Assembly: GCA_051294375.1 (NCBI GenBank)
Contig: CM119269.1
Span: 4,729,046 to 4,793,045, forward strand
Origin: Paraspadella gotoi
Lineage: Eukaryota; Chaetognatha
DNA: 64,000 nucleotides
Direction: 5' to 3'
Shown: positions 35,823 through 47,843 of the stretch, in pieces
Position numbering within the stretch: position 1 is the stretch's first letter
Layout of the letters: every line of letters starts with the position of its first letter
The notes under the pieces: model-generated
The model's database searches: none
The model's input: only the letters and a program-made list of their open reading frames with translations
Told to the model about the DNA's origin: nothing
Made by a program: the position numbers and the translations under genes

Positions 35823-37268
35823 GAGGAAGAGGAGGAGGAGGAGGAGGGAGAGGAGAAAGAAGAAGAAAAGAAAGCGAAGAAGAGAGAGGAGAGAGAAAAG
35901 AAAAAGGATTCGCCCGAGAATTTCTTCGACGCCGCTTTTTCCAGAGGCACCGGTAATTTTTCGATCACAGGCGACGCCGGCGCCGTTGTTAGTCTCTGGC
36001 GATTCTCCAAAGAAAGAGCGCCGTCCCGTTCTCTTCGACTTCGCCGCTCGTTACGACAGCGCCGGTTCAATCGATTGGTTTGACCGGAAAACGATTTTGA
36101 AATTGAATTGATGGCGCCGCGTTGGGGAAAAACGGGGTGACGTCGAGACGTGAGGGCGCTGTGGCAAAATCCGGCGACGCGGTTGTGGCGTCGCCTCGAA
36201 CGAGGGCGCGGCAAGGAATCTCGATGACGAAAGTAACGACGCATCTTCGCCACCCCGTCGGCGACGCCGCCACGGCGGCAGTGACGTTGGCTGCGCGGGA
36301 TTATTGGAGACGGTGGGCGCGGGGGTCGCGAAGACTCACACACCAGTGTCGAGCAGGGGTGTGGGGATAAAGATTGACGAGCCAAAACCCCCGAAAAAGG
36401 GGCGGAGGTTGGCGTATGAGTGGCCAATCCGCTAGAAAGGAGGGTCAAGTCTCGATCCTCCGCGAAATCCCGCGCGTGGGAGAGAACGTGACTCCACGCC
36501 CACAGCGTCTCTCGACGAATCAATCCGCCGGCGCTCTTCCTCGTCGTCCGAGTGATTATTTCCGCCCGCCGCTCGATTATTTCCGGTCGCGAAGGGATTA
36601 TTTCCGGCTTTTCCCCAATTATTTCCAGTTTCGACGCGAGGCCGAGAGAGGGGGCGGCAGGGGAGGATGGGGAAGAGGGGTCGAGGAACGAGGGAGAAGG
36701 GGAGGGAAGAACGAGTGGAGCGAGAGAGGGAGGGAGATGGAATGGAAGAGAGAGTGGAACAGAGTTGGTCCCCGACCGGAACACGCGGAAAGAAATTTGA
36801 CAGATTTGATTCCCGCCTCGTCGCGTGACGAAATCCCGGACGGTGACCGTAATATTGGCGTCAGAAATGTACGCATCCCAGTAGTCCGTAATAGAACGTT
36901 TGTAGTCCGAACGTTTCGTGTCCGAACAACCGCTTATCGAGTTTTCGACGAGACGTTGAAAGTTGAAAGTCTTCGCTTCGTCGGTGAATCGAGGGAATCC
37001 TTCACGTGATATTCGTGATTGAAGACGGAAATTAGACGCCGACAACAACAACGACAACGAATGAACTCGATTAGTCCAGTCTCCTCCTTGACCCAAAATC
37101 TCTTCGGGTTCGCCATCTTCCTCCCTTTCTTCTCTTTCCTCTCTCTCTCCCTCTCTTTTCCCCTCTTCCTCCTCCCCCTCGTCGGCCGTCTCTTCACGTT
37201 GGCCCCTTTGGCCCCGCGGGTCTTTCCAGGTGAGACTAGCGTCGCGTGACCGGAATGCGTTACCGTTT

Positions 37269-37309
<41 letters not shown>

Positions 37310-39990
37310 TTTGGAAGAGCTAAAGGGGGCAAAATCGGACCAGTCTCCGCGTTGGAAGGGTGGAAGTGAAACAAAGGTTGGTGAGCGGTGAAGGTTGTTT
37401 ATGTCGTCGTCGTCGATGTCGTCGTCGGCGGCGACAGTTCTATTTCTCAATTGTGTCGTCGTTGCGAAAGAGAAAACGCGAGGAGTTCGTTGTCCAGCGA
37501 TTCTTTTTGTCTCTCGCCGAAAGATGGCGTTGCGACGCCGGAAAAAGATGCCAAATACGCCGGTTAAACGAGCGGAGTCGAAAAAGAAAGACTTTGGGCG
37601 AGTGAATCGTGAGGTAAGGGAAATGGCTTCACGTGCCGGTGAGTTTGTCGAGATTCCGTTCCCCTTTTTCGAAGAAAATTTCACCGAGATAAGAACGTGG
37701 TAAAGTAAGTTCGGGCGGTCGAAGAATCCCGCGGATAAGTTCCGCCGGACGGTGCTGTTCACGAACGCAGCAGCCTCGGGTGAGTGACGCCTTCGACCGC
37801 GGGGGTAAGGTCGTGAATCACGCATCGAGGAAACGTCGCGTCGGAGGCGGAGGCGGACGCGAAGGAGGCGGAAGCGCGACCGACGCTGACTGACGTTTAA
37901 AGTCGCCGTAAAACGCGGGGACGCGAAAAATGGCGAGAAGGGAAGGAGAGAGAGAGGAAAGGACGGAGAGGGGGAAGAGAGAGGAAGCGTTGGTAGAAAG
38001 TAAAAGTTTCTCTCTTTCCAACTTCGTCTCTGGAACGGTGAGAAAGACAGAGAGCGAGACGGCGTCCGAGTAGGCGCCCGACGCCGCATTGGCGGACCCG
38101 GCGTCGCCGTCGAATATACGAATTGGCGGCGTCGTCGGCGTCGGCCGAGTCGGCCTCGTGGAAAGACGATGGCGAAAACGAAAAAGTTTCGATTCCATTT
38201 TTGGCGACGAAATAAAATAAAATTTGAGACGAAAAATTCCATCGAAGCCGCCGACGAAAACGACGACGACGAAAACGACGACGACGACGCCAGCTCAGAA
38301 TTTGAAATTTTTGATTTCCGGATTATTTCCGGAACGAGTCCCGAAGCCGCGAGAAATTCCGGCACGAATTTCCGGCGAGCAACGCCTCTCCTTCTCGTCT
38401 TCTTCACTTTCCTCCTCTTCTTCCTATCTTTCTCCTTCTTCTCCTTCTTCGTTGCGTCGCGAAAGAAGAAGAAGAAGCGAGGGGCGAAAAATCGAGCGGA
38501 AATGGGGCGTGGCCGGCGAGGGAGGGAGGGAGGCGAGGGAGAAGGAGGAGGAGGAGGAGGAGGGGAGATTCCTCCGGGGAATAAAAGGATCGCGAGAAAC
38601 GACGGACGGTCGTTGTTGTTGTTGTTTCCGTTGTCGTTGTTGTTGGCGTAGATTTTGTTTTGTTTCCGACGACGTTCGTCCTCGTCGCTGTCGTTTTGTT
38701 TTTCGCCGTCGTCGTTGTCGAATCCCAGCCTCGTTCTCGATCCGTCGTCGTCGTGGTCGTTGTTGTTTGCGTCCTGCTGCGAGAAATCGACAACAATGAC
38801 GAGAGGCGATATTTTCCTCTCGTCGTAGTCTTCGTCGTCGTCGTCGTCATCGTCGTTGTCCGCTCGGACGTCAACAAAACCGGTCGAGATGTTTTCCCAA
38901 TTGAGAGGACGCGTCCGGTGGAGAAGGACCGGCGATGATGTTTCCTCGATTCTGTTTGCGTTGTCTTCGTCGTCGTCGTCGTCGTCCTCGTCGTTGTTTT
39001 CGGCGTCTTCGTCGATCCGCCTCCTAATCAGGGGAACAGTCGTCGTCGTCGTCGTTATCGTCGTCTCTTCTTTGTTGCCAATTTTCGCCAAGCGCTTCTG
39101 CCTCGCTTCTTTCTTCGCTGTCCTCCCTTTCCTTTCCTCCGTCGCGTCTCTTCTCTCCCTCTCTTCTTTCCTCCCCTCTCTCTCCTCGGTCCTCGATCTC
39201 CCTTTCCTTTCCTCCGTCGACCGAAATCCTTTTTTCTCTAATTTCTTTTCTCTTTCCTCTCTTTTCTTCTTCCTACATTTTCCAGATTTCTGCGTCTTTC
39301 GCTTTTCTTCATCCGTCCCTTCTCCTCTTGTTTTCTCCTCCTTCTTTTCCATCTCTCCTTCCTCCCTTTCCTCCCTTTCTTCCTCCCCTCCCTCTTCTCT
39401 CTCCTCCCGCGCATCTATCATTCCATCTCGAGCAACTCGGCTTGACCTTTGCCTTAACAAATGAGAGTCGCCCGGCCAAGACTTTGTCGATACGTCGTCG
39501 TCGTCGTCGTCTTCATCGTCTTCGTCTTTTTCGTCGTCGTCCCGAGAGAGACTGACGACAAGCGCCGGGGTTTTGGGGATTTCTATTTTTCCCTCGGCGT
39601 CGTCTTCGTTTTCGGCGTCGTCGGCGTCATGGCGCTCGCTCGCCACGCCCCTCGACGCTTTCCCGCGGGCGTTGACGTTTCCAGGTGGCGATGAGGACGC
39701 CGAGTCATCGCCGCCTCGAACGAGCGGCCCTTTTTCCGAATTCCGGCTATTTTCGGCCCCTCGGGGGTCATCCGTGACTCCCCCGGAGGAATCGCTTTCG
39801 GGCGAGAGGCAACCCTTAACCCTTCGCTCCTCTTCTCCCTCTAACGCTTTCTCCTCTTGAATACTTAAAGAAGATTCAATTACAGAATTCCTAATGATAA
39901 AAAAATGTTTAATTCTGAGTAGCCTTTTCCCTCAAATCCCATGGAACCCATCCTTCTCCATCCCATCGACTCAACCCACCCCCCACCCAC
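35823..39990. other. GC-rich, trinucleotide-rich non-coding stretch
   Basis: Many (GTC/GAC)n runs (for example 37268-37310, 38700-38860, 38965-39000, 39490-39545), CT-rich tracts (39120-39420) and purine tracts. The minus strand has a single 1,342-codon frame from 39646 to 35618, but it is a string of Asp, Arg, Glu, Ser and Pro runs without any domain. I treat it as a by-product of (GAC)n; only its last 45 codons coincide with the real exon above. Parts may be intron of the receptor gene. Confidence 0.55.
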
Positions 39991-40156
39991 CTGTATCTGT
40001 TCTCCCCCAGATGGCGGAAGTGATACTTGTCCAGATCGACGGTTCCATCGTAAGGTGAGTCTCCCTGCGAGAGAAACCGGATGCCCTGAAACCCCGCCGT
40101 CTCTTTGATCCAGACGGCGGGAGTGGAGGAGCGACACTCGAACGCCACCGTCGCGC
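39991..40156 (-). CDS. Immunoglobulin receptor gene: first half of Ig domain 1
   Basis: A 166-base exon with acceptor CACCCTCCAG and donor GTGGGT. Enters in phase 1 and leaves in phase 2. Translation starts ATVAFECRSSTPAVWIKE, which has the invariant first cysteine (FEC) and tryptophan (VW) of a V-type Ig domain at the usual distance, and ends DLDKYHFRHLGENRY. The next exon by phase and sequence is 48945-49144, giving the join NRY-RLTLHNVRLGDGG. Expected to be extracellular, used in cell adhesion or recognition. Neighbouring exons on the same strand lie in the wrong coordinate order; see findings. Confidence 0.8.
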
Positions 40157-40467
40157 CTGGAGGGTGGACGGGTGGAATCGGAGGGTGGAATGGGGGTTGA
40201 AAGAGGTGGTCGTGGGAGGAAGTGGACGAAGAAGGGAGAATAGGGAAATGAATTGGAGGGAAAGAAGGGGGAAAGGGAAAAAAGGGAAAGAAGGGGGAAA
40301 ATGGAAACAAGGGAAAAGGACAGGGAGGAAATGTGGGGAGGAGAGAGAAGTGTGAAAAAGGGAAAGGAAAGGAGAGAAAATTAAATAAACTGTTAAATAA
40401 AGAAACTAAACTAAACTAAACTACACAGTAGAGCGTAGTGAAAGTTACGTACGGAAATTCTAAAAGT
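40157..40467. other. Non-coding, purine-rich
   Basis: Purine-rich GGGAAAGGG-type tract (40240-40390) followed by AT-rich sequence and CTAAACTAAACTAAACTA. No exon seen. Confidence 0.5.
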
Positions 40468-41010
40468 CAATTATGAACAACATACCATCAGTGAACATTA
40501 ATTTGTAAAAAAAAAAGAATTTTATGTTTTTTAATTTTCGCAGTAAGCTATATTTATATATAGTACAATCCTTATAAATCGAAAAATTTCAAAATAGGCT
40601 TTTCTTAATTTTGATTGCAGATTTGAATTCCTTGTCAAAAGTTGCTAAAGAAAATATAAATCATTTTTTAAAAATTCTTTCATTAAGTGGTTAAAATTTA
40701 AAAAAACTATATTTAATAAATAAAAAATTAATTTTCAGCTTAAAATATAGCTTTTTTTATTTTTGACCCACTTAATAAAGGATTTTTTCAAAAATATTTC
40801 TTTTTAACAACTTTTTATGACAAATCCAAATCTGCAAAAAAATCTTAGAAAAAACTGTTTTGAAATTTTAACATTTATTGGATTAGTACTAGTATAAATA
40901 TGGCCTACTGCGTAAATTGTAAAATTTATTATAAATTTCTTTATTACATAAATTTTTCATTAGTATAAATGTGTTCATTCCTCACTTTTAAAATTGTAAT
41001 TAAAGTTAAA
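40468..41010. mobile_element. AT-rich fold-back element related to block g
   Basis: Long imperfect palindrome. The left arm (from about 40468, with CATACCATCAGTGAAC, GCAGTAAGCTATATTTATAT) matches the right arm in reverse (TACTAGTATAAATATGGCC, then GTTCATT... near 40970). Inner arms pair as well: GCAGATTTGAATT (about 40618) with AAATCCAAATCTGC (about 40823), and CATTAAGTGG with CCACTTAATAAAG. The outer left part is clearly homologous to 7160-7290 and 30065-30185 in block g, so block g contains a diverged copy of this element. No coding capacity. Confidence 0.6.
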
Positions 41011-41373
41011 TTTAGAAATTTTACTACGCCTTACTACACAGCCTTCGACTTCGTGGACCGTTTCAAGGTTCAGAATATTTTTATATGGTATTGCTTTGTT
41101 TAAATCCAAATTAAATTCTTATTTTTGTTCTAAAACTTTAGCGTTTGCACTTGGTAGCTTAGAAAGCCTAAAAAGCATTTGAGTTCGTTCAATTTAAGCT
41201 ACATAAGTTGTTTGATTTTTAATTATTTAATCATGTTCATTCCATCCTTTTATGTTTTTCCTTTCCAACTCACCCACGTCTTTGCCACCAACTTTTTTTC
41301 TGGCTTCCGGTCGCCTCACCCACCTGAACAATCGCAGGCCTTTGCTAATCTCGGTGATAAAGACGATGGCAAA

Positions 41374-41405
<32 letters not shown>

Positions 41406-42014
41406 AGACGACGACGACGACGACAGACATTAAATCCCCTGGTCGATTGACTATCTTCCGACACGTCCGAAATTCCTTTGCAATTTGCCTCCATCCCCTT
41501 CATATCTTTCTCTCACTTTCCATCTTCTATTTTCCCGATATATTTTCCTAATACATCTTTTCTCTCTTTCCATTTTCCCACCCTCCTTCCATCCATCACC
41601 TTTTCCTTACTCCCCCTCCCCCAGAAAAAAAAAAGAAAATCCCGTTCCGTGATATGCGTGTCTCCGTCATTCAAACTGCTGACGAAATGTAAAATCCCTT
41701 CGGTCGCCACCTGAGAAACTAAAAAGCTCTCCCCCCCCAGCCCTACCCCCACCGCCTCCGCTTCCTTTTCATACCCAAAAAGAAAAAAACTTTTCATCCT
41801 AAAATTTTTTTTTAACTTACCCTCCGGTTCCTCGCCCATTTCCTTCTGTTCCCCCCCCCGAATTCTCCGAGGCCCTTTATATCTCCACATGCCCACCCCA
41901 CTCCCGTCCCATATTTTTTTTTTCTAATCCAATTTCCAATCTTCGTGAGTTTAATTTTTCTTTTCGAGCTCTCTCTCTTTCTATCTCTCTTTAAAACTCT
42001 CTCTTTCACTATAA
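41011..42014. other. Non-coding stretch with (GAC)n
   Basis: (GAC)n at 41376-41424, pyrimidine-rich tracts (41500-41625), an A9 run and C-runs (41730-41745). A minus-strand segment at about 41650-41712 after an acceptor TTTCTCAG resembles the end of an Ig domain but lacks the cysteine; I do not call it. Confidence 0.5.
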
Positions 42015-42019
42015 TCTCT

Positions 42020-42097
<78 letters not shown>

Positions 42098-42103
42098 CTC
42101 CTC

Positions 42104-42138
<35 letters not shown>

Positions 42139-42139
42139 T
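42015..42139. repeat. (CT)n microsatellite
   Basis: About 125 bases of nearly pure CT with a few interruptions at 42090-42113. Confidence 0.95.
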
Positions 42140-42306
42140 ATGCTCTCTCGCTCTCTGCGTCTTCTATCCCCCCGGACTGTCCCTCTCGTCTGTCGCGCCT
42201 TCGCTGTCTCCGCGTTGTTTCCTTAGAGACGGATTTCATCGCCTAGCAACCGACGATAATGGCGGGAAACGGCAATCAGGGAATTCAAACGAGATCTTGA
42301 ACGATG

Positions 42307-42486
42307 TTGGCGCGAAGGAGGCAGAGAGAGAGAGTTGGGATTGTTTGGCGCGAAGGAGAGCATATATATAGAGATGTGATTGGTTGGCGTAAAATAAATG
42401 AGACGCGTGCTTGGTTTAGCAAGTGAGGCATGACGGTCGCGATTTCTTGGCGCGAAGGAGAGCAAGCGGAATGTTCTCGGTTGGCG
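42307..42486. promoter_or_regulatory. Cluster of E2F-like sites, possible promoter
   Basis: TTGGCGCGAA at 42307-42316, 42344-42354 (as TTTGGCGCGAA) and 42447-42456, each followed by GGAG; two partial TTGGCG sites at 42384 and 42481. The E2F consensus is TTTSGCGC. An inverted CCAAT (ATTGG) is at 42380 and a TATA-like CATATATATA at 42361-42370. No gene start is visible on either side, so function is open. Confidence 0.35.
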
Positions 42487-42513
42487 GGGGAAACCAAGCA
42501 AATGGGATCGGCG

Positions 42514-42562
42514 TGCACACTGCACTGCACACTGTTGCAGTACACTGCACAATGCACACTGC
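42514..42562. repeat. Short GCACACT tandem repeats
   Basis: About five imperfect units of TGCACACTGCAC type in 49 bases, many self-complementary (TGCA). Confidence 0.6.
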
Positions 42563-43049
42563 AAAAACGGTGCAATACTCTTCAAGATCGTCGATTGCTA
42601 TAGCAACGGATCTAAACTGATTTTGATGACAAAAGATTTTCGATTACAGATTTTAATGAAAAGTTTGAGGTCACGAGCAGACTCTAAGGTGGGTTTTTGC
42701 TGTTTAGGTCTTTTTTTTTTAAACAAAACTTTTGTTGTAGCGAATTAATCAAGTACTTTTTAAATAATGGTCGGGAATGGAGACCGCTTTATGGTGGTTT
42801 AAGAAAAAAAGCAAGGAGTATGAAGTGGAGAGAAGGAAGAGGAGGAGAAGGAGGAGGAGAAGGAAGAAGAAGCAAGAAGAAAAAGAAAAAAGGAAGAAGG
42901 GTGGAAACAACTGAAAAGGGTTTGGCGAAGCCTCGTCTCAAAAGAAGAATAAGAATTAAAAAAAAAAAAAAAGCGAAAAGGAAATTAGAGACGAGGGAGA
43001 AATTATGAAGAACGTGAGAAGAGAAGAGATGAAAAGAAGAAAGAAAAAA
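42563..43049. other. Non-coding, purine-rich
   Basis: AT-rich sequence then AGGAGAAGGAGG-type purine tracts. The open frame over 42697-43008 is Arg/Lys/Glu low complexity. Confidence 0.5.
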
Positions 43050-43303
43050 GGATTAAAGAAGAAAATAGAGATGAAGAAAAAGAAAAAGGACATAGAATGA
43101 ACCGTCGGAAGAAGAAGAAGAAGAAATAAAAAAGGGATTAAAGAAGAAAGTAGATATGAAGAAAAAGAAAAAGGACATAGAATGAACCGTCGGAAGAAGA
43201 AGAAGAAGAAGAAATAAAAAAGAATTAAAGAAGAAAATAGAGATGAAGAAAAAGAAAAAGGACATAGAATGAACCGTCCGAAGAAGCAGAAGAAATAAAA
43301 AAA
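43050..43303 (+). repeat. Minisatellite, three units of about 86 bases
   Basis: Three tandem copies starting near 43050, 43135 and 43222. Each contains ATTAAAGAAGAAA, GATATGAAG or GAGATGAAG, and AAAGGACATAGAATGAACCG followed by (GAA)n. Copies differ by few bases. Confidence 0.85.
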
Positions 43304-43706
43304 AAGGGAAAAGTCATTCGAGGAAAGGGGGAGGGGGGAAGAAAAGAAAGAAAAAAGAAAAGAAAGAAATAGGGGAGAGACGAAATACGAATTTTAATTA
43401 TTACGAAGCAGAGTCGATATCAAAGACGGAGATCGGTCGCGTGGAAGCGATTCTCTTTATTGCGATGTTGAAATGATGAAATTTAACAAATGAACGAATA
43501 AAAAGATAAATAAAGTAGTACTTTAATAGATTAATGGATTTCTTTGCTGTAGGAGAAAAAAATATACTATCTGAATTAGTTCTTAAAAATCTATATTTTA
43601 ATTTTTTTTTTTTCATTTCCGATGCAATGATAAATATTTGAATGCCTTATTATGCTTCAGTAATTTTATTAGTACAAATCAATTAAGTAAATAAATGACG
43701 CCAAAA
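43304..43706. other. AT-rich, no feature
   Basis: Purine tract then AT-rich sequence running into an N gap. No exon seen. Confidence 0.5.
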
Positions 43707-44168
43707 NNNNNNNNNNNNNNNNNNNNNNNNNNNNNNNNNNNNNNNNNNNNNNNNNNNNNNNNNNNNNNNNNNNNNNNNNNNNNNNNNNNNNNNNNNNNNN
43801 NNNNNNNNNNNNNNNNNNNNNNNNNNNNNNNNNNNNNNNNNNNNNNNNNNNNNNNNNNNNNNNNNNNNNNNNNNNNNNNNNNNNNNNNNNNNNNNNNNNN
43901 NNNNNNNNNNNNNNNNNNNNNNNNNNNNNNNNNNNNNNNNNNNNNNNNNNNNNNNNNNNNNNNNNNNNNNNNNNNNNNNNNNNNNNNNNNNNNNNNNNNN
44001 NNNNNNNNNNNNNNNNNNNNNNNNNNNNNNNNNNNNNNNNNNNNNNNNNNNNNNNNNNNNNNNNNNNNNNNNNNNNNNNNNNNNNNNNNNNNNNNNNNNN
44101 NNNNNNNNNNNNNNNNNNNNNNNNNNNNNNNNNNNNNNNNNNNNNNNNNNNNNNNNNNNNNNNNNNNN
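43707..44168. other. Assembly gap, 462 N
   Basis: Gap of estimated size. The right side starts in (GA)n, so an SSR probably caused it. Frames drawn through it are not real. Confidence 0.95.
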
Positions 44169-44199
<31 letters not shown>

Positions 44200-46243
44200 G
44201 CCGAAAGCAGGTTGTTTCAAAATAGGACGCCATAAAAAGCCAACTGGAAAAGCGTTTGGTGGCTTGTTGGGGTAGGGAGAAAAATGCGTGAGAGAGAGAT
44301 AGAGAAAGGATATGAGAGAGAGAGACTGGGAGATAGAGAATGAGACAGAGAGACAGAGAACATGAGGGAGGGGAAACTGAGAGATAGAGATTGAGACAGA
44401 AGGGGAATCGGGACACACAAATTTCCTGAAAACGAAAACGATCATAGTGAGAGCCTGAGATGTAGAGAGGAAAACGAGTCAGAGGTGGAGATAGAGAGAG
44501 AAGAAAATTGGATAGAAAAGTCGAGGAGAGAGAAAGTGTGAAAGAAAAGAAGAGAACAGGAGTAGGGGAGAGAAAGGATAATGACCTCATCGACTCGTCA
44601 ACCTGAGAGCGACTGGGAGATTACGAGAACATGATCCTCTGGACAGACTGGCAGACACTGCTGAACATTTTCTATCGGTGTCTCCTACCTTTTCTTCTGT
44701 GTTTTCTTTCTCTTACTACTTTTCGCTTTTCTTTTCGTGTCTCTTGCGTCTGTGAATATCTCTTCTCACCTCCTCTGACTCTGAGAGTTATTGAGATTGA
44801 GACTCCAAGTCCTCTCCTTCTCCTCTTCCTCTTCCTCATCCTCTACAGGGGGAATCGGGACATCACCACAATTCAATTTTTCCTGAAAACCCTCTGATAA
44901 GTCATCGACCGACCTCTACTACTTCCTCCGTCGTGAGAGCTCTGCTGCAATCTGCTTACTGCCCTTAGCGAGAGTAAACACGACGTCCAGAGGTGGACTC
45001 TCCCTGATACGATCCTCTCCCTCTCTTCTGAAGTATTCGTCTTCTCACGATACTGCTTCGAAATACTTTTTGCTGAGTATCTTTTCAGTCACTACAATCC
45101 TCTCCCGTCGAGAGAGAAGTGTTTGATTAAGACAAGACACCTTGAGAACTCAGTCATCTGCGTTTTAGGGTCCGGAATATAACTAAACATGAAATGGCCG
45201 CGGTTGACAAATGTCCCCCTGGTGAAAAAATTGGGCGTAACGATGTTTGATGGAACATTATTTAAGCCCAAAAGACCAAATAAAAAAGAAAAAAAGGATC
45301 ACGCTTCTGGAAGGAGCCAATGAAGAAGAAGGAAACTCCATCGGGCCTACCTGAGAGATTAAAAGAAGAAACAGAGCAGAAACAGGATGAAAAGGGAGAG
45401 AGACGTAGAGAAGAGAAGCAGAACAGAGGAGAATACCACGCCGCGACTTGTTTGCATAATCGCGCATTTGACGAACGCGTTTGCATAACGATCACTCCCT
45501 CGTGAGGGTTTGCGTTCAAAAGCCCGCTAAGGATGTCCAAGTAGAAGAGATGGCGAGTATTTCCTTGCCCTCCGAACTTTCGAAGAGTGAAGGCGTTTTA
45601 TCATGTGTGCACTAGGCTACATCGCTGAGCGAACGGCAGAGTGGAAAGAGAGTAGAAAGCGTATTCAGAGAACACTTCGAGAAAGCTTACTTTGTATATC
45701 GTGTCCCGATTGATAGAGTTTTTCTGGGTTCGGCCTTGGCGACAAGAACGAAAATAGAAACCACAATGGCTCGATTTAATAAATGAAACCCAGAAGGTTG
45801 TACAATTGTGGAATTGAAGGCTTACATGTAGTAGATGGGATAAGGATAGCAACGCAATAACTCGCTGACGTTGATAGAAGAAGAATGAGAGAGAAGAGAT
45901 GAGCAATAGGAAGATGGAGAGAGACGAGGAAGAAGAAGAGATGGATAGAAGAGAGAGAGAGACGATATAATAGAATTGTAAAGAAAAAAATCCTTTCTGC
46001 TTAAAACTAGAGATCTACACCCATTGCAACACGGCCAGGTGGGGCTTCACGACACGCGAGAGACGAGAGAGAAGGAGAGAAACAAGATTTGCGAGGAATC
46101 TTGCATTTAAATTGACCGTTAACGTTCGGACGTTGCTTTTTCAGGCTTAAGGCACGAAGCGGTACAAGCTTTCGCGACTGCATCTATATGCTCTGCCTCT
46201 GTTTGCTATTCAATTTCCAATCCCCTCCTCTCTCATCTCTCTC

Positions 46244-46329
<86 letters not shown>

Positions 46330-47645
46330 GCTCTCTCTATCCTCTCTCGCTCTCTTCTTTTCATTGTTTATCTCCCAATAATTTTTTGCATTTCTTTATA
46401 TTTATAAATTTATTTCGACAATATTTCCAAAGGTCGATTAGTAAACAAAAATATTTGTTATCCAAATCTGACGAGAACGGCTTCACTCGTAGCGATAGAT
46501 TGAAAATTGTAAAAAACCCTGTAAAGTTTTATTTTCGGAGCGAAGGCTTGAGTAAAATAAAAAAAAAACGAAAATAAACGAAAATGCGGCATAAATAAAA
46601 ACATTTCCTGGGAGGCGACGCAAGCGTGGCGTCTCGTCGGCTTCGACGATTGCGTCACGTCAGCGACGCGAGACTCGAATTGCATTTCCTGTCTGGTGCC
46701 CATTTGCTGAAGCTCCGTTAGGGTGCTATCGCCCCGACTTTAGGCCAAAAGTAATTAAATGATTCCACGTTTGGAGAAATTTTGACAAGAGATTATGCCT
46801 CAAAGATGCTGAAACATTGAAAAAAAAAGTTTAAAAAAAGTAGGCTTGTAGTTAATCCGAAAATATCCGTTTTTATTGAAATCTAACAGCGGCTTGTTGT
46901 TAGAATGAATTATATTGGAAACCTCTTCATTTTTTCTCCGCCTACCCCACGCAAAAAAGACTAGTAAGTTTCCAACGCAAAACGCTTTTATTTCCAAGTT
47001 GGCTTTTTATGGCGTCTGATTAAAGTTAAGTCAGAGTAAACGTTTTGGAAATAGCAAATCCCTCCTGCTTTTCGGCCTTTCCTGCTCTCTCCGAAAAATC
47101 GGATCACATTGCGTGACATGAACAATCTCTCACGGGCTGTTCTCCTGAAGCTCCATCCCCTCCGCTTCTGACCGTCTGATCCCTCTGCGCACTAATTCGG
47201 CATCATCTCGCGAAAGCATAAAATCCTCACCAAAACAAAACGAGCTCTGTTACTGGTTTTTCTTACCGCGAGTGACAAAGGCCAAAGAATCTTCCGGCAA
47301 TTCGTCCTTCCAGGTTGAATGGCGTGAATAAGTCGTCACTCATTCGATTCCCTCTCTCTCTGCTCGTCCCGCAGGCGCAAAAATCGGTCCTGGACAAACG
47401 GCCCAAATCTCAGCTCGATGAGTCGTTCACGTCCAATGGTCAACCCGTTAGCGGAAGGTTTTTCCTTCAGACGATCGATAGAAAGCATCTCATAATTCGC
47501 GTCGGAATATCTCGACGTGCAGGCCTTGAAGGGATTTTTTGGGGCACGTTTAAACCGAAATCGCGCAGATTTGGCAAACGCGTGCTGACTAAGTAGCTAA
47601 ATTTAAAGGAAGAGAAAGGAGAGAGAAGGAGAAGAGAGAGAGAGA

Positions 47646-47676
<31 letters not shown>

Positions 47677-47677
47677 G
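44169..47677. other. Non-coding stretch bearing repeats
   Basis: (GA)n at 44169-44194; degenerate GAGATAGAGA purine tract to about 44570; (CT)n at 46228-46327; (GA)n at 47631-47677. A segment at 44223-44290 returns inverted at 46930-47018, and GGGGAATCGGGACA with TTTCCTGAAAAC occurs at 44402-44433 and again at 44849-44890. No exon recognised. Confidence 0.5.
46228..46327. repeat. (CT)n microsatellite
   Basis: About 100 bases of CT with small interruptions. Confidence 0.95.
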
Positions 47678-47702
47678 NNNNNNNNNNNNNNNNNNNNNNN
47701 NN
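47678..47702. other. Assembly gap, 25 N
   Basis: Placeholder gap directly after a (GA)n tract; left border of the segment with the two Ig exons at 48.0 and 49.1 kb. Confidence 0.95.
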
Positions 47703-47843
47703 TCAAGCTAACATCAGCGGTCATACCTCTGGACAACTCAGCTCCCATCCCCTAACGCACCTTAAGACAGCTTGATCACTCACTCCGCCACAACCATCCA
47801 CCCTTCTTCCTTCAAACCACCCTTCTTGCATCCCCCTACCCAC

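Noticed and set aside
41650-41712. Minus-strand segment after TTTCTCAG reading ILHFVSSLNDGDTHITERD, like the end of an Ig C2 domain
   Set aside because: The pattern fits the exon at 47844 in part, but the key cysteine is replaced by Glu and no donor follows.
43695-44590. Open frames crossing the N gap at 43707-44168
   Set aside because: Only unknown bases keep them open.
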